A stretch of 64,000 nucleotides of DNA from Pseudomonadota bacterium (lineage in GTDB: Bacteria; Myxococcota_A; Polyangia; Polyangiales; Polyangiaceae): NCBI GenBank assembly GCA_023398955.1, contig JAEWRL010000187.1, positions 1 to 64,000 of the forward strand, given 5' to 3'. A program made the position numbers and the translations under genes. Position 1 is the first letter of the stretch; the number at the start of each line of letters is the position of its first letter. Positions 34,267 through 43,361 of the stretch are shown piece after piece. Below the pieces are notes generated by a model. That model made no database searches. It saw nothing but the letters and a program-made list of their open reading frames with translations, and had not been told where the DNA came from.

Positions 34267-35832
34267 ATGAACCCCGCCGGTCACGACGACCCCAGAGCCC
34301 AACCCTTTGAGGTGGGAGCATCCGACTCCCGCACGGGCACCGTCAGCGACGGTACCCGCTTGGCGCGGAGCCGCAGCGACGCCGCTGGAGCCTTGGTTGG
34401 CAGAGTCCTACGCGGTACCTACCGCATCGTGAGCCTCGTCGACGAGGGAGGCATGGGTAGCGTCTACGCGGCGGAGCACGTGCGCCTGCATCGCCAGGTC
34501 GCCGTGAAGGTACTGGCCCGACACCTCGCACGAGACGCCAATGCGCTCACCCGGTTCCAGCGCGAAGCCGAGATCGTGAGCCAGCTCCACCACCCGCACG
34601 TGGTTCACATACTCGACTTCGACACGACCGAAGCGGGCGAGCCCTACATCGTCATGGAGTTCCTGCGCGGTGAGCCGCTCTCCCAACGTCTCAAGCGGGA
34701 GGGCGCACTGGCGCCGCAGGTAGCCGCGTCCATCGTATCCCAGGTCGCGTCGGGACTACAGACGGCGCATCAGGCGAGCATCGTCCACAGGGATTTGAAA
34801 CCGGACAACATCTACCTTCTCGCGATGGAGGACGACAGCACGTTCGTCAAGCTGCTCGACTTCGGCATCAGCAAGTCGCTGAGCGCGCAAGGGACACGGG
34901 TCACCCAGGAGTTCGACGTCCTTGGAACGCCAGAGTACATGGCTCCCGAACAGGCAACGGGTCGAACCGCCACCGTCACGCACCACGCCGACCAGTTCTC
35001 CCTCGCGGCCATTGCGTATGAGATGCTCACCGGGACAGCTCCGTTCTCAGGAGAGAGCGTGATGGCCATCCTGCAACGGATCATCCATCACCATCCTGTA
35101 GCAGCACATTCGCTCGCTGAAGGGGTTCCCCCCGCCGTTTCGTCGGTGCTCGGTCGAGCACTCGCGAAGCGCCCCGCCGAACGTTACGGGAGCGCGTGCG
35201 AGTTTGCCAGCGCCATCGCCGAGGCCGTTGGGTTGGAACCTCTGGGTACGCACTCGCTCCGACCTCGCGCGTCGCTCCCCCCTGGCTCCGCCGCACGCAC
35301 ACTCTCTTCCCCCACGTCAGGGAGCACCAAGGACGCCACCCCCGAGCACGGTTCATGCCGCGTCGAGGCGGAGCGGCTGCCACTGAGCGGGAACGAGGGT
35401 CGAGAACTGCTGATGACGGAGCTCGAGAGTACGCGCCGAGCCCTCGCGTTCGGAGAGCAGCTCAATGCATACCGGCATGCGCAGCGCTGCCTCGCCGTGG
35501 CCGACACTCTGGCTGCTGACGTCTCCCGAGAGGCCCTGGCCGACGCTCTCCCGCTGCTCGAAACGGTACTGCTCGCTCAGCTCGGCGGGCCGAGACAGCG
35601 AGTACGCGCCCTCGGTACGCCGGAGGTGTCCGACACGCGAGTCACCCCCGAACACGTCTATCTGCTGTCCCGCCTGGATGGCACGCCAAGCATCGACGAG
35701 GTCTTGGACCTCTCTCCCCTTGCGAGGGTCGACACGCTCAGGTGCCTGCTCGCCTTCCGCGACCAAGGGCTGCTCGAGCTAACCAGATCCAGTTCGTCTG
35801 AGAATGCCCCTGCTGTCATCCGCCGCCCCTGA
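34267..35832 (+). CDS. soluble Ser/Thr protein kinase with C-terminal myxobacterial domain
   Basis: 521 residues from the ATG at 34267. Kinase domain at about 50-320 with DEGGMGSVYAAEH, QVAVKVL, HRDLKPDNIYL, DFGISKS and GTPEYMAPEQ, all catalytic residues intact. No transmembrane helix is apparent. Residues 385-455 are helical (LNAYRHAQRCLAVADTLAAD). Residues 460-505 (VYLLSRLDGTPSIDEVLDLS and TLRCLLAFRDQGLLEL) resemble the small winged module at the C-terminus of many myxobacterial signalling proteins. The start is uncertain because the frame is open far upstream. Confidence 0.87.
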   Translation: MNPAGHDDPRAQPFEVGASDSRTGTVSDGTRLARSRSDAAGALVGRVLRGTYRIVSLVDEGGMGSVYAAEHVRLHRQVAVKVLARHLARDANALTRFQREAEIVSQLHHPHVVHILDFDTTEAGEPYIVMEFLRGEPLSQRLKREGALAPQVAASIVSQVASGLQTAHQASIVHRDLKPDNIYLLAMEDDSTFVKLLDFGISKSLSAQGTRVTQEFDVLGTPEYMAPEQATGRTATVTHHADQFSLAAIAYEMLTGTAPFSGESVMAILQRIIHHHPVAAHSLAEGVPPAVSSVLGRALAKRPAERYGSACEFASAIAEAVGLEPLGTHSLRPRASLPPGSAARTLSSPTSGSTKDATPEHGSCRVEAERLPLSGNEGRELLMTELESTRRALAFGEQLNAYRHAQRCLAVADTLAADVSREALADALPLLETVLLAQLGGPRQRVRALGTPEVSDTRVTPEHVYLLSRLDGTPSIDEVLDLSPLARVDTLRCLLAFRDQGLLELTRSSSSENAPAVIRRP

Positions 35833-35939
35833 CCTCAGTGAATCCCGGTCACGGTAAGGCGAGGACGCGCGCGGCAAGGCTCGTGCTGCTGCCTGCACAA
35901 TCGCCATTGGTGAGGACCAATGGAGTAATGAGCCGCCGC

Positions 35940-36965
35940 TCAGTGCCGTGACATGCCGAGCATGTCGCGCTGGCCGGGGTAGTCGCACAAGGGATCGGCG
36001 GCGAGGAGCTTGCCCGTCCTCGCATACGCGCGCGCCCGTGAGCCTCCGCAGAGCGAACGGTACTCGCACGTGCGGCAGGTCCCCTCGAAGAGTTCAGTGT
36101 CCCGCAGGGTGCGGAAAGTCGGGTGAAATCGATAGACCTCGAGAGGGTCGTCACGCCGAATGGAGCCACAGGTGATTCGAAGCGACTCGCTGGGCAGAAT
36201 CTGACCTTCGTCATCGATGCAGAGGAGCCCGCGCCCGTCATTCAGCGCCGGCCTCAACGCCGTAGCGCGAGCGATCTGCCCGGGGGTCCGGGACAGCTGG
36301 CGCGTGATCCTTCTGAAGTGCGGAGCATTGCATGTATCGATCGTCACATGGGTACGTTCCGCGCGTTCCGCCAGGATGGCGAGCAACTGCTCTGCCGCCC
36401 GAGCGCTCAACCTGGTTTCGTCGAAATCGACGGGAAACCGCAGCGTCCAAGCGGCCGCACCAAATTCTTCGACCAGCTCCAGCACTCGCGGCGCCTCGTC
36501 GATGGGCTGATCTGTCCAAGGAGTCTCGACATGGACCAGCGTCCCCACCGCCGAGGTGGCCGCGACCAGCTCTCGGACCTTGCTGAAGCTGCCTGGCGAA
36601 GCGCGCCTCTTGTCGTTGAGTTCTGCAGCCACGGAAGCAACAGTCACTACGAGGCGGTGCAGACCGACATGGGAGAACGCCGCCACGTCCTCGGGACTGA
36701 GCCAGCGCTCGTCCAGGACTCTGAGGTGAGTGCGCATGCCCCTGGCGACCGTATGCGCGAGGACGGCCTCGACGCAAGGCACCGCGGCTTTGGCTTTGAC
36801 GGACAGCCAGAGGTCGCGCGTGCCCCCATACGCGAGCCCATCGACTCCCAGAAGGGCCAGCCCGAGAGCGGTCGGAGCGTTCCGCCCGAGCTCCAGCGTT
36901 ACGAGCGCTGGATGGTCCCGAAGCGGATAGCGGGTCGCCCCAAGTGTCGTCGCTGGCCGCTCCAT
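35940..36965 (-). CDS. radical SAM/SPASM-family protein lacking the radical SAM cysteine motif
   Basis: 341 residues. The C-terminal 110 residues match the SPASM region of TIGR04053/NirJ-like heme-modifying proteins: NDGRGLLCIDDEGQILPSES, CGSIRRDDPLEVYR, FEGTCRTCEYRSLCGGSRAR and LAADPLCDY, with all auxiliary-cluster cysteines. The middle keeps the partial barrel (APHFRRITRQ). At the N-terminus, where CxxxCxxC should follow the first strand, the protein reads LVTLELGRNAPTALGLAL with no cysteine, and no GGE/GGD SAM-binding motif follows. An in-frame stop at 37035-37037 and the ATG at 36965 leave no room for a missing N-terminus. Probably a pseudoenzyme that still binds Fe-S or a tetrapyrrole. 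Confidence 0.75.
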   Translation of the reverse strand: MERPATTLGATRYPLRDHPALVTLELGRNAPTALGLALLGVDGLAYGGTRDLWLSVKAKAAVPCVEAVLAHTVARGMRTHLRVLDERWLSPEDVAAFSHVGLHRLVVTVASVAAELNDKRRASPGSFSKVRELVAATSAVGTLVHVETPWTDQPIDEAPRVLELVEEFGAAAWTLRFPVDFDETRLSARAAEQLLAILAERAERTHVTIDTCNAPHFRRITRQLSRTPGQIARATALRPALNDGRGLLCIDDEGQILPSESLRITCGSIRRDDPLEVYRFHPTFRTLRDTELFEGTCRTCEYRSLCGGSRARAYARTGKLLAADPLCDYPGQRDMLGMSRH

Positions 36966-37176
36966 CGTGGCCCCGCGGGTAGCAACTCGCGTGCCGTAGT
37001 CGAGCGAAGCCCCGACCGCGCGGCGGAACTCCAGCTATTCTCGGCATTTTCACGACATCGCTGTGGCTTACGACAAACTTGGGGACCCACGCTGCGACCG
37101 ATCCTGCGCACATCTTGCGCCAATGTGCATCATCGCCGCAGGAGATTCCGCAAAGACCAACAATGCCACCGCGGAG

Positions 37177-37207
37177 AGCGCTGTCGAGGGAGCGCATGGA
37201 CAGCGCT
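37177..37207 (-). terminator. inverted repeat just downstream of rel
   Basis: A perfect 9-bp inverted repeat (AGCGCTGTC / GACAGCGCT) with a 13-nt loop lies 4 bp past the rel stop codon. It lacks a T-run, so it could be a Rho-dependent pause, an mRNA 3' stabiliser or an atypical terminator. Confidence 0.35.
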
Positions 37208-37211
37208 TCCC

Positions 37212-39377
37212 CTATACGCGCTCTACCCCGACGACACCCTCGACCTTACCCAATTCCTTCATGACCGTCTTCAGCTGCTTCAGCTCCTGGACGTGGAACG
37301 TGAAGATGTTGCACGCTCGACCGTCGTCACTGGCGCGACAGTTGGCTTCACTGATGTTCAGCTGCTGCGCGCTGAAGATCTGACTCACTATCGCCAAGAT
37401 CCCCGGAGTGTTGTTGGTCGTCACCTTGATCTGGACTGGCCTGTTGATCTTGGCCTTCGCGTCCCAACTCACCTCGATACGCCGCTCTGGGTCGGTGTCG
37501 AATGCCTTCACGCACTGGCGGCGATGTATGGTGACCCCGCGCCCCCGCGTGATGAACCCGATGATAGCGTCGCCTGGGAGCGGATTACAGCACTTGGCAT
37601 AGCGTACGAGCACTTCGTCGATGCCGTTCACGCGAATACCCCCGTGATCGCGACCGGTCACCTTACGCACGAGCTGTTCGAGCCGCCCCGTACGCAAGCT
37701 GGCAGGCGCCTCTTCCGTGCCCGGGAGCCCCTTCGGGCCCCTGACGGTATGCACGACGTCTTCAGCGGTGATCCGCCCGAACCCAATGGCGAGGAGCAAC
37801 TCGTCTACCGAACCCACCTTGTGGGCCTCGAGCACGCGGCGCAGCTCCGCTTCGTTCTTCACGAAGCGAGCCAAGCTGATACCCGCCGACCGCATCTCCG
37901 ACTCCAGCAGCTCCCGACCCAGGTTGATGCTCTTCTGGCGCTGCTCCGCGCGCAGATAGCTGCGAATGCGCGTCCTAGCGCGGGTGGTGGCGACGAAATC
38001 CAGCCACTCCTTGTTGGGCTGCTGCGAGGGCGACGTCATGACCTCCACGACGTCGCCGTTGCGAAGCTTGTATCGCAAAGGGACTATCTGTCCGTTCGCT
38101 CGAGCTCCAGAGCAGTGGTTGCCCACCTCACTGTGAATCGCGTACGCAAAGTCGATGGGCGTCGCCCCACGGGGGAACACGCGAACGTCACCCTTGGGCG
38201 TGAAGATGTACACCTCGTCAGGGAACAGATCGATCTTCACGCTCTCTACGAACTCCACCGGATCCTTCAGGTTCTGCTGGTAGTCCGCGAGTTCCCGCAA
38301 CCAGCCGAAACGCTCCGCGTCCTTCGGATCTACCCCGCCTGAGATACGCTCCTTGTACTTCCAATGGGCGGCCACTCCGTGCTCCGCAACCCGATGCATC
38401 TCATGGGTGCGGATCTGGATTTCGATGCGCTGGCGCCCGGGCCCCACCAGTGCCGTGTGGAGCGACTGGTACATGTTGGGCTTCGGCAGTGCAACGTAGT
38501 CTCGGAACCTTCCTGGGATTGGGGTCCAGCGCGAGTGCATGACCCCGAGGACGGCGTAACAGTCCGCTACTGAGTCCACGCAGATTCGGAAGGCGATGAT
38601 GTCGTACACCTGCTCGAAGTCGCACTGCTGCTCCTTCATTTTTCGGTGTATCGAGAAGAGGTGCTTCGCGCGACCGGTCACCTCGGCTACGAAGCCGTGT
38701 TCTGCCAGTACGCCTGAGATTGTCCGGCAAACGGACTCGATGTAGCGCTCCCGCTCCTTGTGGGTACTTGCAACACGAGAAGCGAGGAACTGATGAGCCT
38801 CCGGTTCCAAATACTGGAAGCTGAGATCCTCCAGTTCACTCTTGAGAGCCTGGATGCCGAGCCTATTGGCTAGGGGTGCGTATATGTCCAAGGTCTCACG
38901 CGCGATCCGCTCCTGAGAATCCGGGCTCATGAACTGGAGGGTCCGCATGTTGTCGATGCGGTCGCATAGCTTGATGAGGAGGACCCGTAGATCCTTCGCC
39001 ATGGCGACGACCATCTTGCGAAAGTTCTCGGCCTGGCGATCCTCACGCGAGGTGAAATTGATCTGACCAAGCTTCGTGACGCCGTCGACCAGGCTGGCGA
39101 CCTCCGTCCCGAAGTCCCGCTCGATGTCGTCGGTCGTCGCGAGAGTATCTTCGACGACGTCGTGAAGGAGCCCCGCACAGACGCTTGCCGCATCGAGCTT
39201 CAGCTCGGCGATGACACCGGCCACCCGTGCCGGGTGCACGAAGTAGGGTTCGCCGCTCTTGCGCGTCTGCTCGCGGTGAGCCCACTCGGAGTAGTGCCAG
39301 GCCCGCCGGATGAGCTCAAGATCGGCCCGGGGGTGGTACCGCTGTACACGGTCGACAAGCTCAGCCAAAGACTGCAC
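37212..39377 (-). CDS. relA: bifunctional (p)ppGpp synthetase/hydrolase (RelA/SpoT)
   Basis: About 721 residues. The hydrolase HD domain (30-180) has GEPYFVHPARVAGV and the intact motif LLHDVVEDT. The synthetase domain (225-340) has GRFRDYVALPKPNMYQSLHT, with RFRD resembling the RxKD of bifunctional enzymes. TGS (about 385-445: VYIFTPKGDVRVFPRGATPI) and a C-terminal ACT domain (NTPGILAIVSQIFSAQQLNI) follow. The ORF runs to 39659, but GTG at 39377 gives an N-terminus (VQSLAELVDRVQRYHP) of the same length as other myxobacterial RelA proteins; a TTG at 39401 is the alternative. No Shine-Dalgarno is seen. It controls the stringent response, which triggers development in myxobacteria. Confidence 0.93.
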   Translation of the reverse strand: MQSLAELVDRVQRYHPRADLELIRRAWHYSEWAHREQTRKSGEPYFVHPARVAGVIAELKLDAASVCAGLLHDVVEDTLATTDDIERDFGTEVASLVDGVTKLGQINFTSREDRQAENFRKMVVAMAKDLRVLLIKLCDRIDNMRTLQFMSPDSQERIARETLDIYAPLANRLGIQALKSELEDLSFQYLEPEAHQFLASRVASTHKERERYIESVCRTISGVLAEHGFVAEVTGRAKHLFSIHRKMKEQQCDFEQVYDIIAFRICVDSVADCYAVLGVMHSRWTPIPGRFRDYVALPKPNMYQSLHTALVGPGRQRIEIQIRTHEMHRVAEHGVAAHWKYKERISGGVDPKDAERFGWLRELADYQQNLKDPVEFVESVKIDLFPDEVYIFTPKGDVRVFPRGATPIDFAYAIHSEVGNHCSGARANGQIVPLRYKLRNGDVVEVMTSPSQQPNKEWLDFVATTRARTRIRSYLRAEQRQKSINLGRELLESEMRSAGISLARFVKNEAELRRVLEAHKVGSVDELLLAIGFGRITAEDVVHTVRGPKGLPGTEEAPASLRTGRLEQLVRKVTGRDHGGIRVNGIDEVLVRYAKCCNPLPGDAIIGFITRGRGVTIHRRQCVKAFDTDPERRIEVSWDAKAKINRPVQIKVTTNNTPGILAIVSQIFSAQQLNISEANCRASDDGRACNIFTFHVQELKQLKTVMKELGKVEGVVGVERV

Positions 39378-39436
39378 GGTTCTGTTCGGTGCGGCGGTCA
39401 ATGGATGGGGCCGCCCAGGGAAGCTAACACCGACCC

Positions 39437-40804
39437 ATGACGCTCGCAAAGCCCCGAAATCTCCAGCCCATCGCGGACACAACGGGGGCACGCCCCGCGT
39501 GGGCGTCACCGCCCCCTCGCCCTGACGGACCAGACGACGATCCGAACCGCAGCGCCAGGTCCAAGGGCGAACACCCGGCCACTCCCGATACCCCGACGGG
39601 CGGCTCGAGCGCGGTCTCGGGCGCTCCGCAGCGACTGGGCGTGTACATCCACTTTCCATGGTGCCGGACCAAATGTCCGTACTGCGACTTCCTTAGCGTT
39701 CCCACCGATGACGTCCCCAGCCGGGACTACGCCGACGCGGTCATCTGTGAACTCGAACGGCGGGCAGCACTCCTCGGACACTCTGCGGTCGGTTCTATTT
39801 TCGTCGGCGGAGGCACGCCTTCGCTCTGGGAACCCCAGCAGCTGGGCCGAGTCCTGGAAGCAGCGGCCCGACGTCTGGAGCTCCTTCCCGACTGCGAGAT
39901 CACGATGGAAGCGAACCCCTCCAGCCTCGACCTTGCCAAAGCTCGAGCATTCCGCGCGGCGGGTGTCAATCGACTCAGCCTCGGTGTGCAAAGCCTCAGG
40001 GACGACGCACTGCGTTTTCTCGGACGGCTGCACACGGGGCAGCAGGCCCGCCGCGCCGTGGAGGCAGCCATTCACTCCGGCATCCCCCGCGTCTCGGCTG
40101 ATCTCATCTTTGGGGTTCCCTTCGAGGTCAGCGACGAGGTAGTTGCCGACGCCGCGACCCTCGTCGAGCTCGGGGTCGAGCACCTGAGCGTGTACTCCCT
40201 GACGGTCGAGCCGGGCACCGTGTTCGGAGCACGGGCACGCCAGGGCAGGCTTCCGCTGGCGCTTGACGATGACGTGGCCGAGTCCTTCGAGAGGATTCGA
40301 GGAGCTCTCTTGGGGCGCGGCTTCGACCACTATGAGATCAGCAACTATGCGCGACCAGGGGCTCGCTCCCGACACAACCTCGGATACTGGGAGGGGCGAC
40401 CGTACTTGGGTCTGGGGTGCGCAGCCTGGGGAACGCTCCCGAGCGCGGGGGTGACCTGGCGCTACCGCAACACCCCCTCACCTGCTCGGTACCTGGCAGG
40501 AGCATCCAGTTGGTCAAGAGCCGACCTTGCCGTCTTCGGAACGAACGAGCTCCAGGCCGAGCTCGAGCGGCTGACACCCGAGACGCTTCTGCTCGAGCGC
40601 CTCATGCTGGGGCTTCGCATCAGCGACGGACTCGATATCGACGAAGAAGCCCGGCGGCTCGGCGTCGACGCGTGGAACGAGCGTCGCTCTCGAGCCTACG
40701 ACCGACTGCTGGGGAGGGGTGTGCTCGAACTCGACGGCAAGCGAACCCGCATTGCGCCGCGGCACTGGCTGCTGACGGATACTGTTCTGGCAGAGCTGGC
40801 CTGA
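39437..40804 (+). CDS. hemW: HemW-type radical SAM heme chaperone
   Basis: 455 residues. After a disordered Pro/Arg-rich N-terminus (1-65) comes VYIHFPWCRTKCPYCDF, the CxxxCxxC motif with the extra cysteine context typical of HemW rather than HemN. It is followed by GGGTPSLW, EANPSSLD, RLSLGVQSLRDDALRFLGR and YEISNYARPG. The C-terminal winged domain ends with the family-typical GRGVLELDGKRTRIAPRHW. HemW inserts heme into respiratory proteins. Divergent from rel. The N-terminal extension makes it longer than usual (about 380). Confidence 0.92.
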   Translation: MTLAKPRNLQPIADTTGARPAWASPPPRPDGPDDDPNRSARSKGEHPATPDTPTGGSSAVSGAPQRLGVYIHFPWCRTKCPYCDFLSVPTDDVPSRDYADAVICELERRAALLGHSAVGSIFVGGGTPSLWEPQQLGRVLEAAARRLELLPDCEITMEANPSSLDLAKARAFRAAGVNRLSLGVQSLRDDALRFLGRLHTGQQARRAVEAAIHSGIPRVSADLIFGVPFEVSDEVVADAATLVELGVEHLSVYSLTVEPGTVFGARARQGRLPLALDDDVAESFERIRGALLGRGFDHYEISNYARPGARSRHNLGYWEGRPYLGLGCAAWGTLPSAGVTWRYRNTPSPARYLAGASSWSRADLAVFGTNELQAELERLTPETLLLERLMLGLRISDGLDIDEEARRLGVDAWNERRSRAYDRLLGRGVLELDGKRTRIAPRHWLLTDTVLAELA

Positions 40805-40826
40805 GCCGCCATTCACGTCACGTGCG

Positions 40827-42185
40827 TCACGACGCGGTCAGCGAGCCAGGAGCGGCGGCGAGGGTCGCCCGGCGCGCATGCAGCCAGCCGTCGAGGTCCT
40901 CCAGTGCCCGCTGGGACATGGCTTCATACTTGGCGCGCTTCGCCAGCCGCGGACCTGTCCATGGCAATAAGTGCGAGAACGTGATGTTCGATGGTTGGTA
41001 GTCCTCCGCTGGGCGGCGCAGCTGTTCCATAATGCCACCCAGAGCCGTGGTGGCGGGAGGCGGCAGCGCAGGTACCCCGCGCAGCTGCGCTGTGACGAAG
41101 CCGGCACAAAGAAGGCCCGCCGCGGCGCTCTCGACGTATCCCTCCGTCCCCGTGATCTGCCCCGCAAAGTGCAGCCCAGGGCAACCCCGAAGCTGCATGG
41201 TCTCATCGAGCAGACGCGGAGCCGCGATGAAAGTATTCCGATGAACTGCGCCAAAGCGTAGAAACTCGGCGCCGCCCAGCCCGGGAATCATGGAGAACAC
41301 CCGCTTCTGTTCACTCCAAGTCATCCTTGTCTGGAACCCGACCATGTTGTAGGCGGTTCCAGCCGCGTCCTCCTGCCTCAGCTGCACGACTGCGTACGGC
41401 CACCTGCCCGTCCTCGGATCGTCGAGACCCGCCGGTTTCATCGGGCCAAAGGTCAAGGTCCGCACGCCCCGCTCCGCCATCACCTCGATGGGCAGACAAC
41501 CCTCGAAGTAGCGCACCTTTTCGAACGCTCGCGGCTCCACTTTCTTCGCATTGAGGAGCTCCGTATGGAATCGCTCGTACTGGGCGCGATCCATGGGGCA
41601 GTTGACGTATGCTGCCTGCTCCTCCTCCGACACGCCCTTTCCCCAGCGAGACGCCCGAAAGACCTGCCCCCAGTCGATGGACTCGGCACTGACGACGGGA
41701 GATATCGCGTCATAGTAGGCGATACCTCGCTCGCCCACGGCGCGCTCGATGTCCGCCGCTAGCGCGTCCGCAGTGAGCGGCCCCGTCGCTACGATGACGG
41801 GACGCTCCTCAGGGAGGTGCTCCACGACCCGCGTCACTTGCTCGATCAAGGGGTGCTCGACGATCCAACTGGTCACGTGGGCAGAGAACCGCTCCCGATC
41901 GACTGCCAAGGCCCCACCGGCGGGGACCCGGTGGGCATCGGCCGCCCGCATGACGAAGGACCCAGCCCGACGCATTTCCTCCTTCAGCAAACCAACGGCG
42001 TTCGTCAAAGACGCCCCTCGGAAGGAATTGGAGCAAACCAGCTCGCAGTAGGCGTCACTCGACTGGGCGGCCGTACGCGCGACGGGCTTTTGTTCGAGCA
42101 GGCGCACGGGGATGCCCGCGTGGGCGAGCTGCAAGGCAGCCTCGGATCCGGCGAGCCCGGCTCCGATCACCGTCACGTGCTTCAT
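40827..42185 (-). CDS. trmFO: methylenetetrahydrofolate--tRNA-(uracil-5-)-methyltransferase
   Basis: 452 residues, folate/FAD-dependent formation of m5U54 in tRNA. FAD motif VTVIGAGLAGSEAALQLA at the N-terminus, the TrmFO signature LVCSNSFRGASLTNAVGLLKEEM (here by its parts CSNSFRG and GLLKEEMRR) with the conserved Cys, and PGLHFAGQITGTEGYVESAA plus NITFSHLLP near the end. ATG at 42185 has AGGAA upstream; the longer frame reaches back toward dprA. It follows dprA after 59 bp, part of the common dprA-(topA)-trmFO neighbourhood but without topA. Confidence 0.94.
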   Translation of the reverse strand: MKHVTVIGAGLAGSEAALQLAHAGIPVRLLEQKPVARTAAQSSDAYCELVCSNSFRGASLTNAVGLLKEEMRRAGSFVMRAADAHRVPAGGALAVDRERFSAHVTSWIVEHPLIEQVTRVVEHLPEERPVIVATGPLTADALAADIERAVGERGIAYYDAISPVVSAESIDWGQVFRASRWGKGVSEEEQAAYVNCPMDRAQYERFHTELLNAKKVEPRAFEKVRYFEGCLPIEVMAERGVRTLTFGPMKPAGLDDPRTGRWPYAVVQLRQEDAAGTAYNMVGFQTRMTWSEQKRVFSMIPGLGGAEFLRFGAVHRNTFIAAPRLLDETMQLRGCPGLHFAGQITGTEGYVESAAAGLLCAGFVTAQLRGVPALPPPATTALGGIMEQLRRPAEDYQPSNITFSHLLPWTGPRLAKRAKYEAMSQRALEDLDGWLHARRATLAAAPGSLTAS

Positions 42186-42244
42186 GGAGGTTCCTGTCAC
42201 CGCGCCTCCATAGCCGCGGCGGCCGATTTCGCAAACCGTCTCCC

Positions 42245-43207
42245 TCAGCCGGCCTGCGTGACCCCCTCGGGGCCACGCCCCACGACACCCTCGAGCTCGA
42301 GCTCGAGCAGCGCCATGTGGACCGCTCTCGCCGACAGCCCCGTCGTTTCGCAAATCTGGTCGACAGAGCGGGCGCCGGCCGCGACTGCCCCAAGGACGGC
42401 TCTCGTCTGGACGGTCAGAGAGGCTACTGTTGGCAGCTCCAGCTGGTCCGGCGCTCGCCAGGTCGACTCCCGCTCCCCGGCGCATCCAACCGCGCCGGAC
42501 CCCCGGCGCGGCGCTTCCTCCCGAGCCGCCCAAGACTGGTGCGGGATCAGTGCCGCTCCGCGCGCGACAAGGGAACGAATCACCTGGGCCGAGCTGTCGA
42601 TGGCCTCGCCCCCGAGCCTCAGCTCGGCAATGCAGCCGCGCCCCTTCGCCTCCCAAGGCGCGCTCGGAACGACGAGCAACGGACGCCCGAGCTTCCTCGC
42701 CGCGGCCGCCGCATTCCTCGCTCCGCTCCGAAAGGGCGCCTGTACGAGCACCAGCACGTCGCAGAGACAAGCGAGGATGGCGTTGCGGCGGAAGAAGGAG
42801 GCCAGATGAGCTCTTTCGTACGCTGGCGCCAGTGACAGATATCCGCCGCCGGCCGCCACCACCTCGGTGAACAACCCGGAGTTCTGCTCAGGATAGGGGC
42901 TGTAGAATCCCGCTGGCGCCACGACGACCGATAGGCCCCCGGCAGCGAGCGCCCCGCGGTGTGCCGCGGCATCGATCCCGAGCGCCCCGCCGGAGAGGAC
43001 GACAGCTCCAGCGGCGCTGAGAGCATGAGCCAGCTCGAAGGCGAACCGTTCACCGTCTGCGGTAGGATGCCGCGTGCCCACTATCCCTACCGCGGGCAGA
43101 CGCGGCAGCGATCCAACCAGCCATGCCTCTGGCGGCGGATCGGGCAAGTCCGCGAATCTCGGGGGGAGTGTATTGCCGCTGAGTCGCTTCACCGAATGGT
43201 TCACCAT
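42245..43207 (-). CDS. dprA: DNA processing protein DprA
   Basis: 320 residues. The Rossmann-like DprA core has VGIVGTRHPTADGE, VLSGGALGIDAAAHRGAL and the signature FFRRNAILACLCDVLVLVQA. It loads RecA on incoming single-stranded DNA during transformation. The N-terminal SAM domain is absent; the core starts at about residue 20. The C-terminal 70 residues form a winged-helix (RSVDQICETTGLSARAVHMA) after a Pro/Arg linker. ATG at 43207 is preferred over further upstream codons in the open frame. Confidence 0.88.
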   Translation of the reverse strand: MVNHSVKRLSGNTLPPRFADLPDPPPEAWLVGSLPRLPAVGIVGTRHPTADGERFAFELAHALSAAGAVVLSGGALGIDAAAHRGALAAGGLSVVVAPAGFYSPYPEQNSGLFTEVVAAGGGYLSLAPAYERAHLASFFRRNAILACLCDVLVLVQAPFRSGARNAAAAARKLGRPLLVVPSAPWEAKGRGCIAELRLGGEAIDSSAQVIRSLVARGAALIPHQSWAAREEAPRRGSGAVGCAGERESTWRAPDQLELPTVASLTVQTRAVLGAVAAGARSVDQICETTGLSARAVHMALLELELEGVVGRGPEGVTQAG

Positions 43208-43361
43208 GGGCACCCCACTCGGACGCCGAATGCGGCAGTTGCTAGTAGCCCCACTTCCGGCTGACCACCCGAGCACCGGGCTGAAGCACGAACCGTTCTG
43301 GCTTCCCCGCGACGACGCCGGCGCGAGTAGCAGCACGCTCGCTGTGTGTTAACTAGCGCGG

